This document shows, one piece after another, positions 1-6,971 of a stretch of DNA of 9,781 nucleotides. A model generated the notes under the pieces. It had not been told where the DNA came from. It made no database searches and saw nothing but the letters and a program-made list of their open reading frames with translations. Positions within the stretch are counted from its first letter, which is position 1; the number at the start of each line of letters is the position of its first letter. This DNA is from Rhodoferax sp. GTDB taxonomy: Bacteria; Pseudomonadota; Gammaproteobacteria; Burkholderiales; Burkholderiaceae_C. The position numbers were made by a program, and so were the translations under genes. Where the stretch lies: positions 1 through 9,781 of the forward strand of contig JAIPDA010000076.1 of assembly GCA_021737905.1 (NCBI GenBank), in the 5' to 3' direction.

Positions 1-2
1 GG

Positions 3-401
3 AAAGAAGCACTGCGCCGCCACCCGCACGACCCGACGGACCCGAACCACACCTTTTACTTTCATGTGGACGAAAAGCATGTGATTGACGCCAAGCACGG
101 CGGCAACTCATCACGCTGGATCAACCACAGCTGCGCGCCCAACTGCGAAGCCGACGAGCAAAAAGGCCGCGTCTTCATCAAGGCGCTGCGCAACATCCCG
201 GCCGGGCAAGAACTGTTTTACGACTACGGCCTGATCATTGACGCCAAGTACACCAAAAAGCTCAAGGCCGAATACCCCTGTTGGTGCGGCGCGCCCACCT
301 GCCGCGGCACCCTGCTCGCACCCAAGGACAAGGACGGCCAGAAAAAGGCCAAGAAAAAGTCAAGCAAGAAAAGCAAGAAGCTCAAAAGCAAAAAACACTG
401 A
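3..401 (+). CDS. SET-domain protein-lysine N-methyltransferase, 3' part
   Basis: The reading frame is open from base 3 to the TGA at 399-401, so the gene starts left of the window; the GTG at 66 is internal. The product should transfer methyl groups from S-adenosylmethionine to a protein lysine. The 132 visible residues carry the C-terminal half of a SET domain. The SET signature RWINHSCAPNCE is followed by GQELFYDYG, which holds the active-site tyrosine, and then by a post-SET cluster CWCGAPTCRGTLL. In this family the post-SET cysteines plus the cysteine of NHSC bind a zinc ion. The protein ends in a tail (321-398) with 14 lysines in 26 residues, which could bind nucleic acid or be a self-methylation substrate (inference). 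Family assignment is firm. The substrate cannot be read from the sequence; bacterial SET proteins are known to act on ribosomal or nucleoid-associated proteins in some cases. birA follows after 19 bases. Confidence 0.9.
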   Translation, partial: KEALRRHPHDPTDPNHTFYFHVDEKHVIDAKHGGNSSRWINHSCAPNCEADEQKGRVFIKALRNIPAGQELFYDYGLIIDAKYTKKLKAEYPCWCGAPTCRGTLLAPKDKDGQKKAKKKSSKKSKKLKSKKH

Positions 402-420
402 GCCGCTTTATCCAGCGCCC

Positions 421-1323
421 ATGTCCGAGCCCGTCAACAGCCAAAGCCCCTCGGCAAAAGCACCTGTGCGTTGGCCCGCAGAAACCCTCTGGCAGGCCGT
501 GGTGCCGAGCTTGCCGGCTTTCACGGTCGAGGTCCTGCCGCAGATCGATTCGACCAACAGCGAGCTGATGCGGCGTTGCCGCGCCGCCGCCAGTGCAAGC
601 AGCCCGCCACCACCTGAAGCCATCTTGCTGGTGGCAGAACATCAAAGCGCAGGCCGCGGCCGCATGGGCCGCCACTGGCACAGCGCGGCCGGCGCCAGCC
701 TGACCTTCTCGCTGGGCATGCCCTTGCTGCCGGCCGACTGGTCCGGCCTGTCACTGGCAGTCGGCGTGAGTCTGGCCGACAGTCTGGCACCACAAACCCT
801 CGAGGGCGACCAGCTGCAACTTAAATGGCCGAACGACTTGTGGTTCAAAGCTTGCAAGCTGGGCGGCATTTTGGTGGAGACCGCCAGCTGGGGAGATCAG
901 CGCTACGTGGTCATTGGCGTCGGACTCAATGTGATGCTCCCGGCGCAAAGCTTTGATGCCGCCGAGCAGCCCGGCCACACGCCTGGCGTTGCCGCCACGT
1001 CCTTGCAGGCCATGTGGCCGGGTGTGGACGCCCCTTGGGCCTTGCAAGCTGTGGCAGCACCGCTGGTGGCTGCCATGCTGGCTTTTGAGCGGGAAGGTTT
1101 TGCGCCCTTTCAGGCGCGCTTTGCCGCCCGCGATGCGCTGGCCGGGCGGGCCGTGCGCCTGTCTGACGGCACCGAGGGCAAGGCCTGTGGCGTCAGCCTG
1201 CAAGGTGCCTTGCGCGTGCAGACCGCGGCCGGCATGCGCGACATCAGCAGCCAGGAGGTCAGCGTTCGCCCGCTCGCCGCTGCGCAGCCCTCATTTGTTA
1301 CAGTCGGGACGAACCGCTTGTAA
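421..1323 (+). CDS. birA: Biotin--[acetyl-CoA-carboxylase] ligase, monofunctional (no HTH)
   Basis: This cytoplasmic enzyme activates biotin with ATP to biotinyl-5'-AMP and attaches it to a lysine of biotin carboxyl carrier proteins such as AccB. The 300-residue product has the family hallmarks in order: DSTNSE (43-48), the adenylate-binding loop GRGRMGRHW (78-86), KWPNDLW (135-141), KLGGILVE (146-153) and GVGLNV (166-171), then a small C-terminal beta domain from about residue 240. The first 40 or so residues are low-complexity and too short for the winged-helix repressor domain of E. coli BirA, so it probably does not regulate biotin synthesis. A proline run (SSPPPPE, 60-66) sits between the first conserved helix and strand. 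I chose ATG 421 because it lies just after the SET gene stop; the Shine-Dalgarno is weak, so coupling to upstream translation is plausible. GTG 466 is an alternative start. The frame is also open upstream of 421, overlapping the SET gene, but that part has no family similarity. Confidence 0.95.
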   Translation: MSEPVNSQSPSAKAPVRWPAETLWQAVVPSLPAFTVEVLPQIDSTNSELMRRCRAAASASSPPPPEAILLVAEHQSAGRGRMGRHWHSAAGASLTFSLGMPLLPADWSGLSLAVGVSLADSLAPQTLEGDQLQLKWPNDLWFKACKLGGILVETASWGDQRYVVIGVGLNVMLPAQSFDAAEQPGHTPGVAATSLQAMWPGVDAPWALQAVAAPLVAAMLAFEREGFAPFQARFAARDALAGRAVRLSDGTEGKACGVSLQGALRVQTAAGMRDISSQEVSVRPLAAAQPSFVTVGTNRL

Positions 1324-1330
1324 GGTCCCT

Positions 1331-1783
1331 ATGCAAAAAAATTTGAGGCTTCCTCTATGGTGTTGCCTGCGGAGCGCCCTGCTGCTGCTCGCAGTAGGCC
1401 CTTTGGCACTGATGGCCCAGGCGCAAACTTTCAAGCTCGAATGCGAGGCCGAAGGCATCATTGCGCAGCTCGACAACAAAAAACTGCCGCCAGCCAAAGT
1501 CAGCATCGAGATACAAAACATCGGCTGGCACATGTACTTCAATGTGGTCGGCCCGCCTGACTACCAGATGCGCGTCAGCAGCCTGATCACCGAGCAGTAC
1601 CAGGGCACCAACCTGAGCAATGCTTCGCGCCTGGGCGCCAACAAAAAGAACAAAAGCAACGGCCACGAAACCCAGATCGTCATTGACCGGGCCACCGTGA
1701 GCTACAGCGGCTACAACGATGTCGATCAACGCGGCAAGCTGGTGCGCATCGCCTACGAAGGCAAGTGCAAACTGCCTGCTTGA
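1331..1783 (+). CDS. Small exported protein of unknown function
   Basis: I do not recognise this 150-residue protein. It has a clear signal peptide: basic start (MQKNLR), hydrophobic core about residues 14-28, and a likely signal peptidase I site after an A-Q-A-Q stretch near residue 32. No lipobox cysteine follows the core, so a periplasmic or secreted soluble protein is expected. The mature part is about 118 residues with only two cysteines, C38 near the start and C146 near the end, which could form a disulfide joining the termini. Alternating hydrophobic stretches (KVSIEIQN, TQIVIDRATVSYSG) suggest a beta-rich fold. A lysine/asparagine-rich loop lies at 101-110. ATG 1331 is preceded by AAGGT (1322-1326), which overlaps the birA stop codon. 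The 7-base gap to birA and 11-base gap to the pirin gene suggest co-transcription. The signal peptide and ordinary codon use support a real gene. Confidence 0.8.
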   Translation: MQKNLRLPLWCCLRSALLLLAVGPLALMAQAQTFKLECEAEGIIAQLDNKKLPPAKVSIEIQNIGWHMYFNVVGPPDYQMRVSSLITEQYQGTNLSNASRLGANKKNKSNGHETQIVIDRATVSYSGYNDVDQRGKLVRIAYEGKCKLPA

Positions 1784-1794
1784 AAGACCTGTAC

Positions 1795-2829
1795 ATGCCA
1801 AGCGCTGCCATTTTGAAGATCAAGCCCCTGGGTTTCCCTTGGGACACCATCGACCCTTTTTTGTTTTGCGCGTACCACGATGACGCCTACCCGGCGGGTA
1901 ATGCGCACATGGGGCCGGCTGCGTCGCTGGCCGGCCGGCAACTGGGGCAGGACTTCAGCCGCCAGGACGGCTGGAGTATGTACCACGGGCAAACGGTGCC
2001 GGGTTTTCCGTCGCATCCGCACCGTGGCTTTGAAACCGTGACCATTGTGCGCAAGGGCCTGATTGACCACGCCGACTCGCTGGGCGCAGCCGCGCGCTTC
2101 GGACGCGGCGACGTGCAGTGGCTGACCGCAGGCCGGGGCATCGTGCATGCCGAGATGTTTCCGCTGCTGGCCACCGACCAGGCCAACCCGCTGGAGCTGT
2201 TTCAAATCTGGCTGAACCTGCCGGCGGCCAGCAAGATGGCGCCGCCGCACTTCACCATGATCTGGTCACAAGACGTGCTGCGCCACGTGACGCAAGACGA
2301 AGCCGGCCGCAGCACCGAGCTGGCCGTGATCGCCGGCCGTCTGCAGGATGCCGACGCCCCGCTGCCACCGCCGCCCGATTCCTGGGCCGCACAGATTGAT
2401 GCCGATGTGGCGATCTGGACCATTCGCATGGACCCGGGCGCCCGCTGGACGCTGCCGGCCACTGCGGGCAAACTAACGCAGCGCAGTCTGTACTTCTTCA
2501 AGGGTGAGCAGGTTGAGGTTGGTGGCGAACTGCTAACGCAGCATGCAGCGATCGAGCTTGCGGGCAGTGCCGTCACGCTGGTCAATCGCGGCAGCAAAGA
2601 TGCGGAGTTTTTACTCTTGCAGGGCAAGCCGATTGGCGAGCCGGTGGCGCAATACGGCCCCTTCGTGATGAACACGCAAGCCGAAATCCGCCAGACCGTG
2701 GCCGACTACCAGCGCACCCAGTTCGGCGGCTGGCCCTGGCCCGACAGCGGCCCGGTGCACGGGCGCGAGCCGACGCGCTTTGCGCGCTACCCGGACGGAC
2801 GCGAGACGCGGCCCGCGTCAAACGATTGA
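1795..2829 (+). CDS. Pirin family protein (bicupin)
   Basis: Pirins are two-domain cupin proteins that bind a metal, usually iron; some bacterial members have quercetin 2,3-dioxygenase activity and others modulate metabolic enzymes, so the role here is open. The 344-residue product has the N-terminal cupin motif FPSHPHRGFETVTIV (71-85), then DHADSLG (91-97) and GDVQWLTAGRGIVHAEM (105-121). By comparison with human pirin the expected ligands are H74, H76, H118 and E120, and all are present. The C-terminal cupin runs from about 180 and ends in the typical GEPVAQYGPFVMNT segment (281-294). The length is somewhat above the usual 280-300 because of a proline-rich linker near 189-194 and a longer tail. 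I prefer ATG 1795, with GAAAG eight bases upstream, over GTG 1765, which would overlap the preceding gene by 19 bases. It is the last gene before the terminator at 2857. Confidence 0.93.
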   Translation: MPSAAILKIKPLGFPWDTIDPFLFCAYHDDAYPAGNAHMGPAASLAGRQLGQDFSRQDGWSMYHGQTVPGFPSHPHRGFETVTIVRKGLIDHADSLGAAARFGRGDVQWLTAGRGIVHAEMFPLLATDQANPLELFQIWLNLPAASKMAPPHFTMIWSQDVLRHVTQDEAGRSTELAVIAGRLQDADAPLPPPPDSWAAQIDADVAIWTIRMDPGARWTLPATAGKLTQRSLYFFKGEQVEVGGELLTQHAAIELAGSAVTLVNRGSKDAEFLLLQGKPIGEPVAQYGPFVMNTQAEIRQTVADYQRTQFGGWPWPDSGPVHGREPTRFARYPDGRETRPASND

Positions 2830-2856
2830 TTCAGCCTCTAAGCGACAGCGCCCAAC

Positions 2857-2884
2857 AAAAAACGCACCCGGGGGTGCGTTTTTT
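2857..2884. terminator. Bidirectional Rho-independent terminator
   Basis: A stem CGCACC (2863-2868) pairs with GGTGCG (2873-2878) around a four-base loop. Six A residues (2857-2862) precede it and six T residues (2879-2884) follow, so the transcript on either strand would have a GC hairpin followed by a U tract. It sits between the convergent pirin and gap genes, 27 bases after one stop codon and 17 bases from the other, and should end both transcripts. Confidence 0.92.
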
Positions 2885-2901
2885 ACAAGCCTAGCGCGCG
2901 T

Positions 2902-3900
2902 TTACTTGGCGATCACGCGCACCATCTCCAGGCACTTGTTGGAGTAACCCCATTCGTTGTCGTACCAGGCGACGACCTTCACAAACGTGCTGTCCAGCGC
3001 GATGCCGGCGTCGGCGTCAAACACGCTGGTGCAGGTCTCGCCGCGGAAGTCGGTAGCGACCACCTTGTCTTCGGTGTAGCCGAGAATGCCTTTGAGCGCG
3101 CCCTGGCTTTGCGCTTTCATCTCAGCGCAGATTTCTTTGTAGGTAGCTTCCTTGTTCAGCTCAACGGTCAGGTCCACCACCGAGACGTCGGACGTGGGCA
3201 CACGAAACGACATGCCGGTGAGCTTTTTGTTGAGCTCAGGAATGACCACGCCCACCGCTTTGGCTGCGCCGGTGCTGGACGGAATGATGTTCTCGAGAAT
3301 GCCACGGCCGCCGCGCCAGTCTTTACCGCTCGGGCCGTCCACGGTTTTTTGCGTGGCAGTGGCGGCGTGCACGGTGGTCATGAGGCCGCGCTTGATGCCC
3401 CATTTGTCATTGAGCACCTTGGCCACCGGGGCCAGGCAGTTGGTGGTGCAGCTGGCGTTGGAGATGATGGCCTGGCCGGCGTAGGTCTTGTCGTTGACGC
3501 CGTAAACAAACATGGGCGTGTCGTCCTTGCTGGGAGCCGAGAGAATCACTTTTTTGGCGCCGGCGACCAGGTGTTTTTCAGCGGTGACTTTGTCCAGAAA
3601 GAGGCCCGTGGATTCGAGCACGATGTCGGCGCCGATCTCGTTCCATTTGAGCGCTGCCGGGTCACGCTCTTGCGTCAGGCGGATCTTGTGGCCGTTGACG
3701 ATGAGCGTGTTGCCCTCGACCGAGATCTGGCCCTTGAAGCGGCCGTGCACCGAGTCGTATTGCAACATGTAAGCCAGGTACTCGGGCTCGAGCAGGTCAT
3801 TGATGCCGACGATCTGGATGTCGGAAAAGTTTTGCACGGCGGCGCGCAAGACGTTGCGACCGATGCGGCCGAAGCCGTTGATACCGAGTTGGATGGTCAT
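2902..3900 (-). CDS. gap: Glyceraldehyde-3-phosphate dehydrogenase, type I
   Basis: This cytoplasmic enzyme reversibly oxidises and phosphorylates glyceraldehyde-3-phosphate to 1,3-bisphosphoglycerate, in glycolysis and gluconeogenesis. The 332-residue product has the usual length. The dinucleotide-binding motif INGFGRIGR is at 7-15 and the catalytic motif ASCTTNCLAP at 149-158, with nucleophile C151 and its partner H178 (TTVHA). WYDNEWGYS is at 312-320. D35 in GINDL, after the second strand, is the residue that usually favours NAD over NADP, so a catabolic or amphibolic NAD enzyme is likely. The start ATG is preceded by AGGAA nine bases upstream on the minus strand. The gene lies 66 bases after tkt with no terminator between, so the two are probably co-transcribed from the tkt promoter region. 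Identification is very secure. Confidence 0.98.
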   Translation of the reverse strand: MTIQLGINGFGRIGRNVLRAAVQNFSDIQIVGINDLLEPEYLAYMLQYDSVHGRFKGQISVEGNTLIVNGHKIRLTQERDPAALKWNEIGADIVLESTGLFLDKVTAEKHLVAGAKKVILSAPSKDDTPMFVYGVNDKTYAGQAIISNASCTTNCLAPVAKVLNDKWGIKRGLMTTVHAATATQKTVDGPSGKDWRGGRGILENIIPSSTGAAKAVGVVIPELNKKLTGMSFRVPTSDVSVVDLTVELNKEATYKEICAEMKAQSQGALKGILGYTEDKVVATDFRGETCTSVFDADAGIALDSTFVKVVAWYDNEWGYSNKCLEMVRVIAK

Positions 3901-3966
3901 TTGCTGGGGTTCCTGAAGTTGAATCTGGCGGGGTTCGCGGATGGCGCGTTGGGCGCTATCTTCGGT

Positions 3967-6024
3967 TTATTTCCTGAACAGAACCTTGCGAACGGTGTTG
4001 GCGACGTTTTCCGGTGTGAAGCCGAAGTGCTTGAACAGCACAGGCGCCGGGGCTGACTCGCCGTAGCTGTCGATGCCAACCACCGCGGCGCAGCCGTATT
4101 TCCACCAGCCGTCGGTGACACCCATCTCGACGGCGATGCGCGGAATGCCTTCCGGCAGCACCTCGGTTTTGTAGGCGGCTTTTTGCTTGTCGAAGGTGGT
4201 GGTGCTGGGCATGGACACCACGCGCACGGCGATCTTGAACTCTTTGGCCAGCAGCTCCTGGGCCTTGAGCGCGAGCTGCACTTCAGAGCCGGTGGCGATC
4301 AACACCGCCTGGGCTTTTTTCTTCAGGCCGACTTCTTCGGGTTCGGCCAGCACGTAAGCGCCTTTGCTGATCTGGCCGAGGTCGTCTTTGGGTGCATAAG
4401 GCAAGTTCTGGCGGCTGAGCAGCAGGGCTGTGGGCTTGTTCTTGTTTTGCAGGGCCACGGCCCAGGCCACGGCGGTTTCAGCGGTGTCACCCGGACGCCA
4501 GACATCCAAGTTAGGGATCAGGCGCAGGCTGGCAGCGTGCTCGATCGACTGGTGCGTCGGGCCGTCTTCGCCCAGGCCGATGGAGTCGTGCGTGAACACA
4601 TGCACCACGCGCAATTTCATGAGCGCAGCCATGCGGATGGCGTTGCGGCTGTAGTCGCTAAACGTCAGGAAGGTGCCGCCGTAAGGAATGTAGCCGCCAT
4701 GCAGCGCAATGCCGTTCATGATGGCAGCCATGCCGAATTCGCGCACGCCGTAGTTGATGTGGCGCCCACCGGTTTTTTCGCCGCTGGCGGTGTCGCTCAG
4801 CACCACCGCGCCTTGCGCATCAAAGCGCAGGTTGGGCGTGCTCTTGGTGTTGGTGAGGTTGGAGCCGGTCAAATCAGCCGAGCCGCCCAGCAGTTCGGGC
4901 AGGCCGGCGGTGAAGGCTTCGAGCGCCAGCTGCGAGGCTTTGCGCGAGGCCACGGTTTCGGCCTTGGTGTGCGCGCCCACCACGGTGTCAACGGCGAGTT
5001 GCGAGAAAGACTTGGGCAGCTCGCCCTTCATGCGGCGCAGCAGCTCGGCGGCTTGCGCCGGGAAGGCAGCTTGGTAAGCGGCGAACTTGGCGTTCCAGGC
5101 GGCTTCACGCGCCTGGCCGGCGGCCTTGGCATCCCAGGCGGCGTAGACGTCTTGCGGCATCTCAAAAGGCGCATGCGGCCAGCCCAGGGCTTCGCGGGTG
5201 AGCTTGATTTCTTCGGTGCCCAGCGGCTCGCCGTGGGCCTTGGCGGTGTTGGCGCGGTTCGGTGAGCCTTTGCCGATGTGGGTTTTGCAAATGATCAGGG
5301 TCGGCTTGTTGTCGCTGGCGCTTTTGGCTTGGGCAATCGCTGCATCGACTGCGTCTGCGTTGTGGCCGTCGATCGGGCCGATGACGCTCCAGCCGTAGGC
5401 GGCAAAGCGCTGGGCGGTGTTGTCAATGAACCAGGGCGCGACCTGGCCGTCAATCGAGATACCGTTGTCGTCATACAGGGCGATCAGCTTGCCGAGCTTC
5501 CAGGCACCGGCCAGCGCGGCGGCTTCGTGGCTGATGCCTTCCATCAGGCAACCGTCGCCCATGAAGACATAGGTGTGGTGGTTGACCACCTCGTGGCCGG
5601 GGCGGTTGAACTCCTGGGCGAGCAGTTTTTCAGCCAGCGCCATGCCGACGGCGTTGGTCACGCCCTGGCCCAGCGGGCCGGTGGTGGTCTCGACGCCGGG
5701 GGTGTAGCCGACTTCGGGGTGGCCAGGCGTTTTGCTGTGCAGCTGGCGAAAGTTTTTCAGCTCTTTCATGGGCAGCGCGTAGCCCGACAGGTGCAGCAGC
5801 GCGTAAATCAGCATGGAGCCGTGGCCGTTGGACAGCACAAAGCGGTCGCGGTCCAGCCAGTGCGGGTTGGCCGGGTTGTGCTGCAAATGACGCGCCCACA
5901 GGGCCACCGCCATGTCGGCCATGCCCAGGGCCGCGCCGGGGTGGCCGGAGTTGGCTTGCTGGACGGCGTCCATGGCCAGGGCACGGATGGCGTTGGCCAT
6001 GAGGGTGGAGGTGTTGTCAGCCAT
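3967..6024 (-). CDS. tkt: Transketolase
   Basis: This thiamine-diphosphate enzyme moves two-carbon ketol units between sugar phosphates, producing or using glyceraldehyde-3-phosphate in the non-oxidative pentose phosphate pathway (and the Calvin cycle where present). The 685-residue product has the normal length and three-domain order. The N-terminal domain shows SGHPG (26-30), H68, the cofactor motif starting GDG (156-158) and closing with DDN (185-187), and the loop after KTHIGKGSPN with H264. The pyrimidine domain holds the catalytic glutamate E429 in REFGMAAIMNG and H479 in THDSIGLGEDGPTHQ. The C-terminal domain runs from about 550 to the end. No active-site residue appears altered. It is the first gene of a minus-strand pair with gap, which shares its product. 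The start lacks a strong Shine-Dalgarno, but the N-terminus matches the family. The 152-base region upstream is shared with the divergent murU-like gene. Confidence 0.98.
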   Translation of the reverse strand: MADNTSTLMANAIRALAMDAVQQANSGHPGAALGMADMAVALWARHLQHNPANPHWLDRDRFVLSNGHGSMLIYALLHLSGYALPMKELKNFRQLHSKTPGHPEVGYTPGVETTTGPLGQGVTNAVGMALAEKLLAQEFNRPGHEVVNHHTYVFMGDGCLMEGISHEAAALAGAWKLGKLIALYDDNGISIDGQVAPWFIDNTAQRFAAYGWSVIGPIDGHNADAVDAAIAQAKSASDNKPTLIICKTHIGKGSPNRANTAKAHGEPLGTEEIKLTREALGWPHAPFEMPQDVYAAWDAKAAGQAREAAWNAKFAAYQAAFPAQAAELLRRMKGELPKSFSQLAVDTVVGAHTKAETVASRKASQLALEAFTAGLPELLGGSADLTGSNLTNTKSTPNLRFDAQGAVVLSDTASGEKTGGRHINYGVREFGMAAIMNGIALHGGYIPYGGTFLTFSDYSRNAIRMAALMKLRVVHVFTHDSIGLGEDGPTHQSIEHAASLRLIPNLDVWRPGDTAETAVAWAVALQNKNKPTALLLSRQNLPYAPKDDLGQISKGAYVLAEPEEVGLKKKAQAVLIATGSEVQLALKAQELLAKEFKIAVRVVSMPSTTTFDKQKAAYKTEVLPEGIPRIAVEMGVTDGWWKYGCAAVVGIDSYGESAPAPVLFKHFGFTPENVANTVRKVLFRK

Positions 6025-6077
6025 TTGCGTGTGAGTCCAGGGTGAGGTTCGCAGGGAAAGGGAGGGGTGAAGTCTGC

Positions 6078-6095
6078 GCCGGGGCCAGGCCCGGC
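6078..6095. other. GC-rich inverted repeat in the tkt leader
   Basis: GCCGGG (6078-6083) and CCCGGC (6090-6095) form a perfect six-base inverted repeat around GCCAGG. An alternative pairing, GGGCC (6082-6086) with GGCCC (6088-6092), overlaps it. If tkt transcription starts near 6099 the hairpin would be in the 5' leader. No T tract follows on either strand, so it is not a classic terminator. In GC-rich DNA this may be chance. Confidence 0.3.
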
Positions 6096-6105
6096 AGAAC
6101 CGCTC

Positions 6106-6111
6106 ATTTTA
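6106..6111 (-). promoter_or_regulatory. Candidate -10 element for tkt-gap
   Basis: Read on the minus strand, these bases give TAAAAT in the context CTGTAAAATGAGCGG, a good match to a sigma-70 -10 box. It is one of only two AT-rich patches in the 152-base tkt/murU divergent region. I see no convincing -35 box 16-18 bases upstream. Transcription would start near 6099, leaving a leader of about 75 bases. Confidence 0.4.
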
Positions 6112-6162
6112 CAGGGGCAGTCGCACGCCCGGGCCGTGCAGATGTTGCGCAGGTGCGGGCGC

Positions 6163-6168
6163 GATAAT
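6163..6168 (+). promoter_or_regulatory. Candidate -10 element for the murU-like gene
   Basis: GATAAT, in the context GCGCGATAATCC, is one mismatch from the sigma-70 -10 consensus. It ends only eight bases before the ATG at 6177, so transcription from it would start at or next to the start codon and yield a leaderless message. No good -35 box is visible at the right distance, and no Shine-Dalgarno precedes the ATG. Confidence 0.4.
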
Positions 6169-6176
6169 CCGCCAAC

Positions 6177-6932
6177 ATGAGCCCTGCCCCTGTTTTGCCC
6201 CCCGCTACGCCTGCTACGCCCGCTGTGACCCACGCGCTGATCCTGGCCGCCGGCCGCGGCGAGCGCATGCGCCCGCTGACCGACGCCTGCCCCAAACCCT
6301 TGCTGGAAGTGCAAGGCAAGCCGCTGATCGTGTGGCAGCTGGAAAAGCTGGCTCGCGCCGGCGTGCGCCAGGTGGTCATCAACACCGCCTGGCTGGAGGC
6401 GCAATTTGCCCCACTTTTGGGTGACGGCAGTGCCTGGGGCTTGTCGATCCGGTATTCGCACGAAGGCGCGCTGTACGGCGGCGCGCTGGAGACCGCCGGC
6501 GGCATTGCCACCGCGCTGCCTTTGCTGGAACTGAAAGACGAGACACCGTTCTGGGTGCTGGCCGGCGATGTGTTCATGCCCGACTTTCAATTTGCCCCGG
6601 CGGACGGCGCGCGCTTTGCCGCATCCAAAGCGCTGGCGCATATTTACCTGGTGCCCAACCCGGAACACAACCCGCGCGGTGACTTTGGCCTGTCAGCCGG
6701 CGGCATGGCCCTGGACCAGGCGCCGCAACAATTCACCTACAGCACGGTGGGCCTGTACCGGCCTGCGCTGTTTGCCGGCACGCCGGCCGGCCACAAAGCC
6801 GCGTTGGCGCCGCTGCTGCGCACCGCCATGCAAAGCGGGCGCGTCAGCGCGGCGCTATATTCGGGCGCATGGACCGATGTGGGCACGCCCGACAGGCTGG
6901 CCTTGCTGAATGCGCCGCCAACTTCGCCTTGA
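6177..6932 (+). CDS. murU: Nucleotidyltransferase, MurU-like (N-acetylmuramate-1-phosphate uridylyltransferase)
   Basis: The 251-residue product is a sugar-1-phosphate nucleotidyltransferase. The closest family I can name is MurU, which makes UDP-N-acetylmuramate from UTP and N-acetylmuramate-1-phosphate in peptidoglycan recycling. The nucleotide-binding signature ALILAAGRGERMRPLT lies at 20-35, with the family lysine in PKPLLEV (40-46). LETAGGI (107-113) and the metal-binding aspartate in LAGDVF (129-134) follow. The C-terminus has the YSTVGLY and WTDVGTPDRL segments typical of MurU-like enzymes. The first 16 residues are a proline/alanine-rich extension; GTG 6225 would give a length nearer the family norm, but ATG 6177 is backed by the -10-like box upstream. 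The partner kinase AmgK, often encoded next door, is not in this window. Another sugar substrate, as in glucose- or mannose-1-phosphate enzymes, is possible. pepP follows, 39 bases downstream. Confidence 0.8.
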   Translation: MSPAPVLPPATPATPAVTHALILAAGRGERMRPLTDACPKPLLEVQGKPLIVWQLEKLARAGVRQVVINTAWLEAQFAPLLGDGSAWGLSIRYSHEGALYGGALETAGGIATALPLLELKDETPFWVLAGDVFMPDFQFAPADGARFAASKALAHIYLVPNPEHNPRGDFGLSAGGMALDQAPQQFTYSTVGLYRPALFAGTPAGHKAALAPLLRTAMQSGRVSAALYSGAWTDVGTPDRLALLNAPPTSP

Positions 6933-6971
6933 TTCTTTTTGACCTTTTTCACACAGCCCAGGACAAACGCC

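Noticed and set aside
238..420. Upstream extension of birA overlapping the SET gene
   Set aside because: The extra 61 residues are Pro/Arg/Lys-rich translation of the SET gene in another frame and contain no winged-helix domain.
1355..1801. 148-codon minus-strand frame opposite the exported protein gene
   Set aside because: The plus-strand frame has a proper signal peptide, a Shine-Dalgarno and operon spacing; the minus-strand frame has none of these.
3941..3958. GGCGC-type repeated motif between tkt and gap
   Set aside because: The short GCGC repeats could pair, but there is no T tract and they are expected by chance in this composition, so I do not call a terminator or attenuator.
3109..6045. 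Long plus-strand frames (3109-4056, 4183-5265, 5278-6045) antisense to gap and tkt
   Set aside because: All are rich in Gly, Val, His, Arg and Ala with no motif. They are the codon-bias shadow of the real minus-strand genes.
5808..6668. 286-codon minus-strand frame spanning the tkt/murU divergent region
   Set aside because: It overlaps both the murU-like gene and the tkt 5' end in a different frame and shows no family motif. Its presence only reflects few stops in GC-rich DNA.
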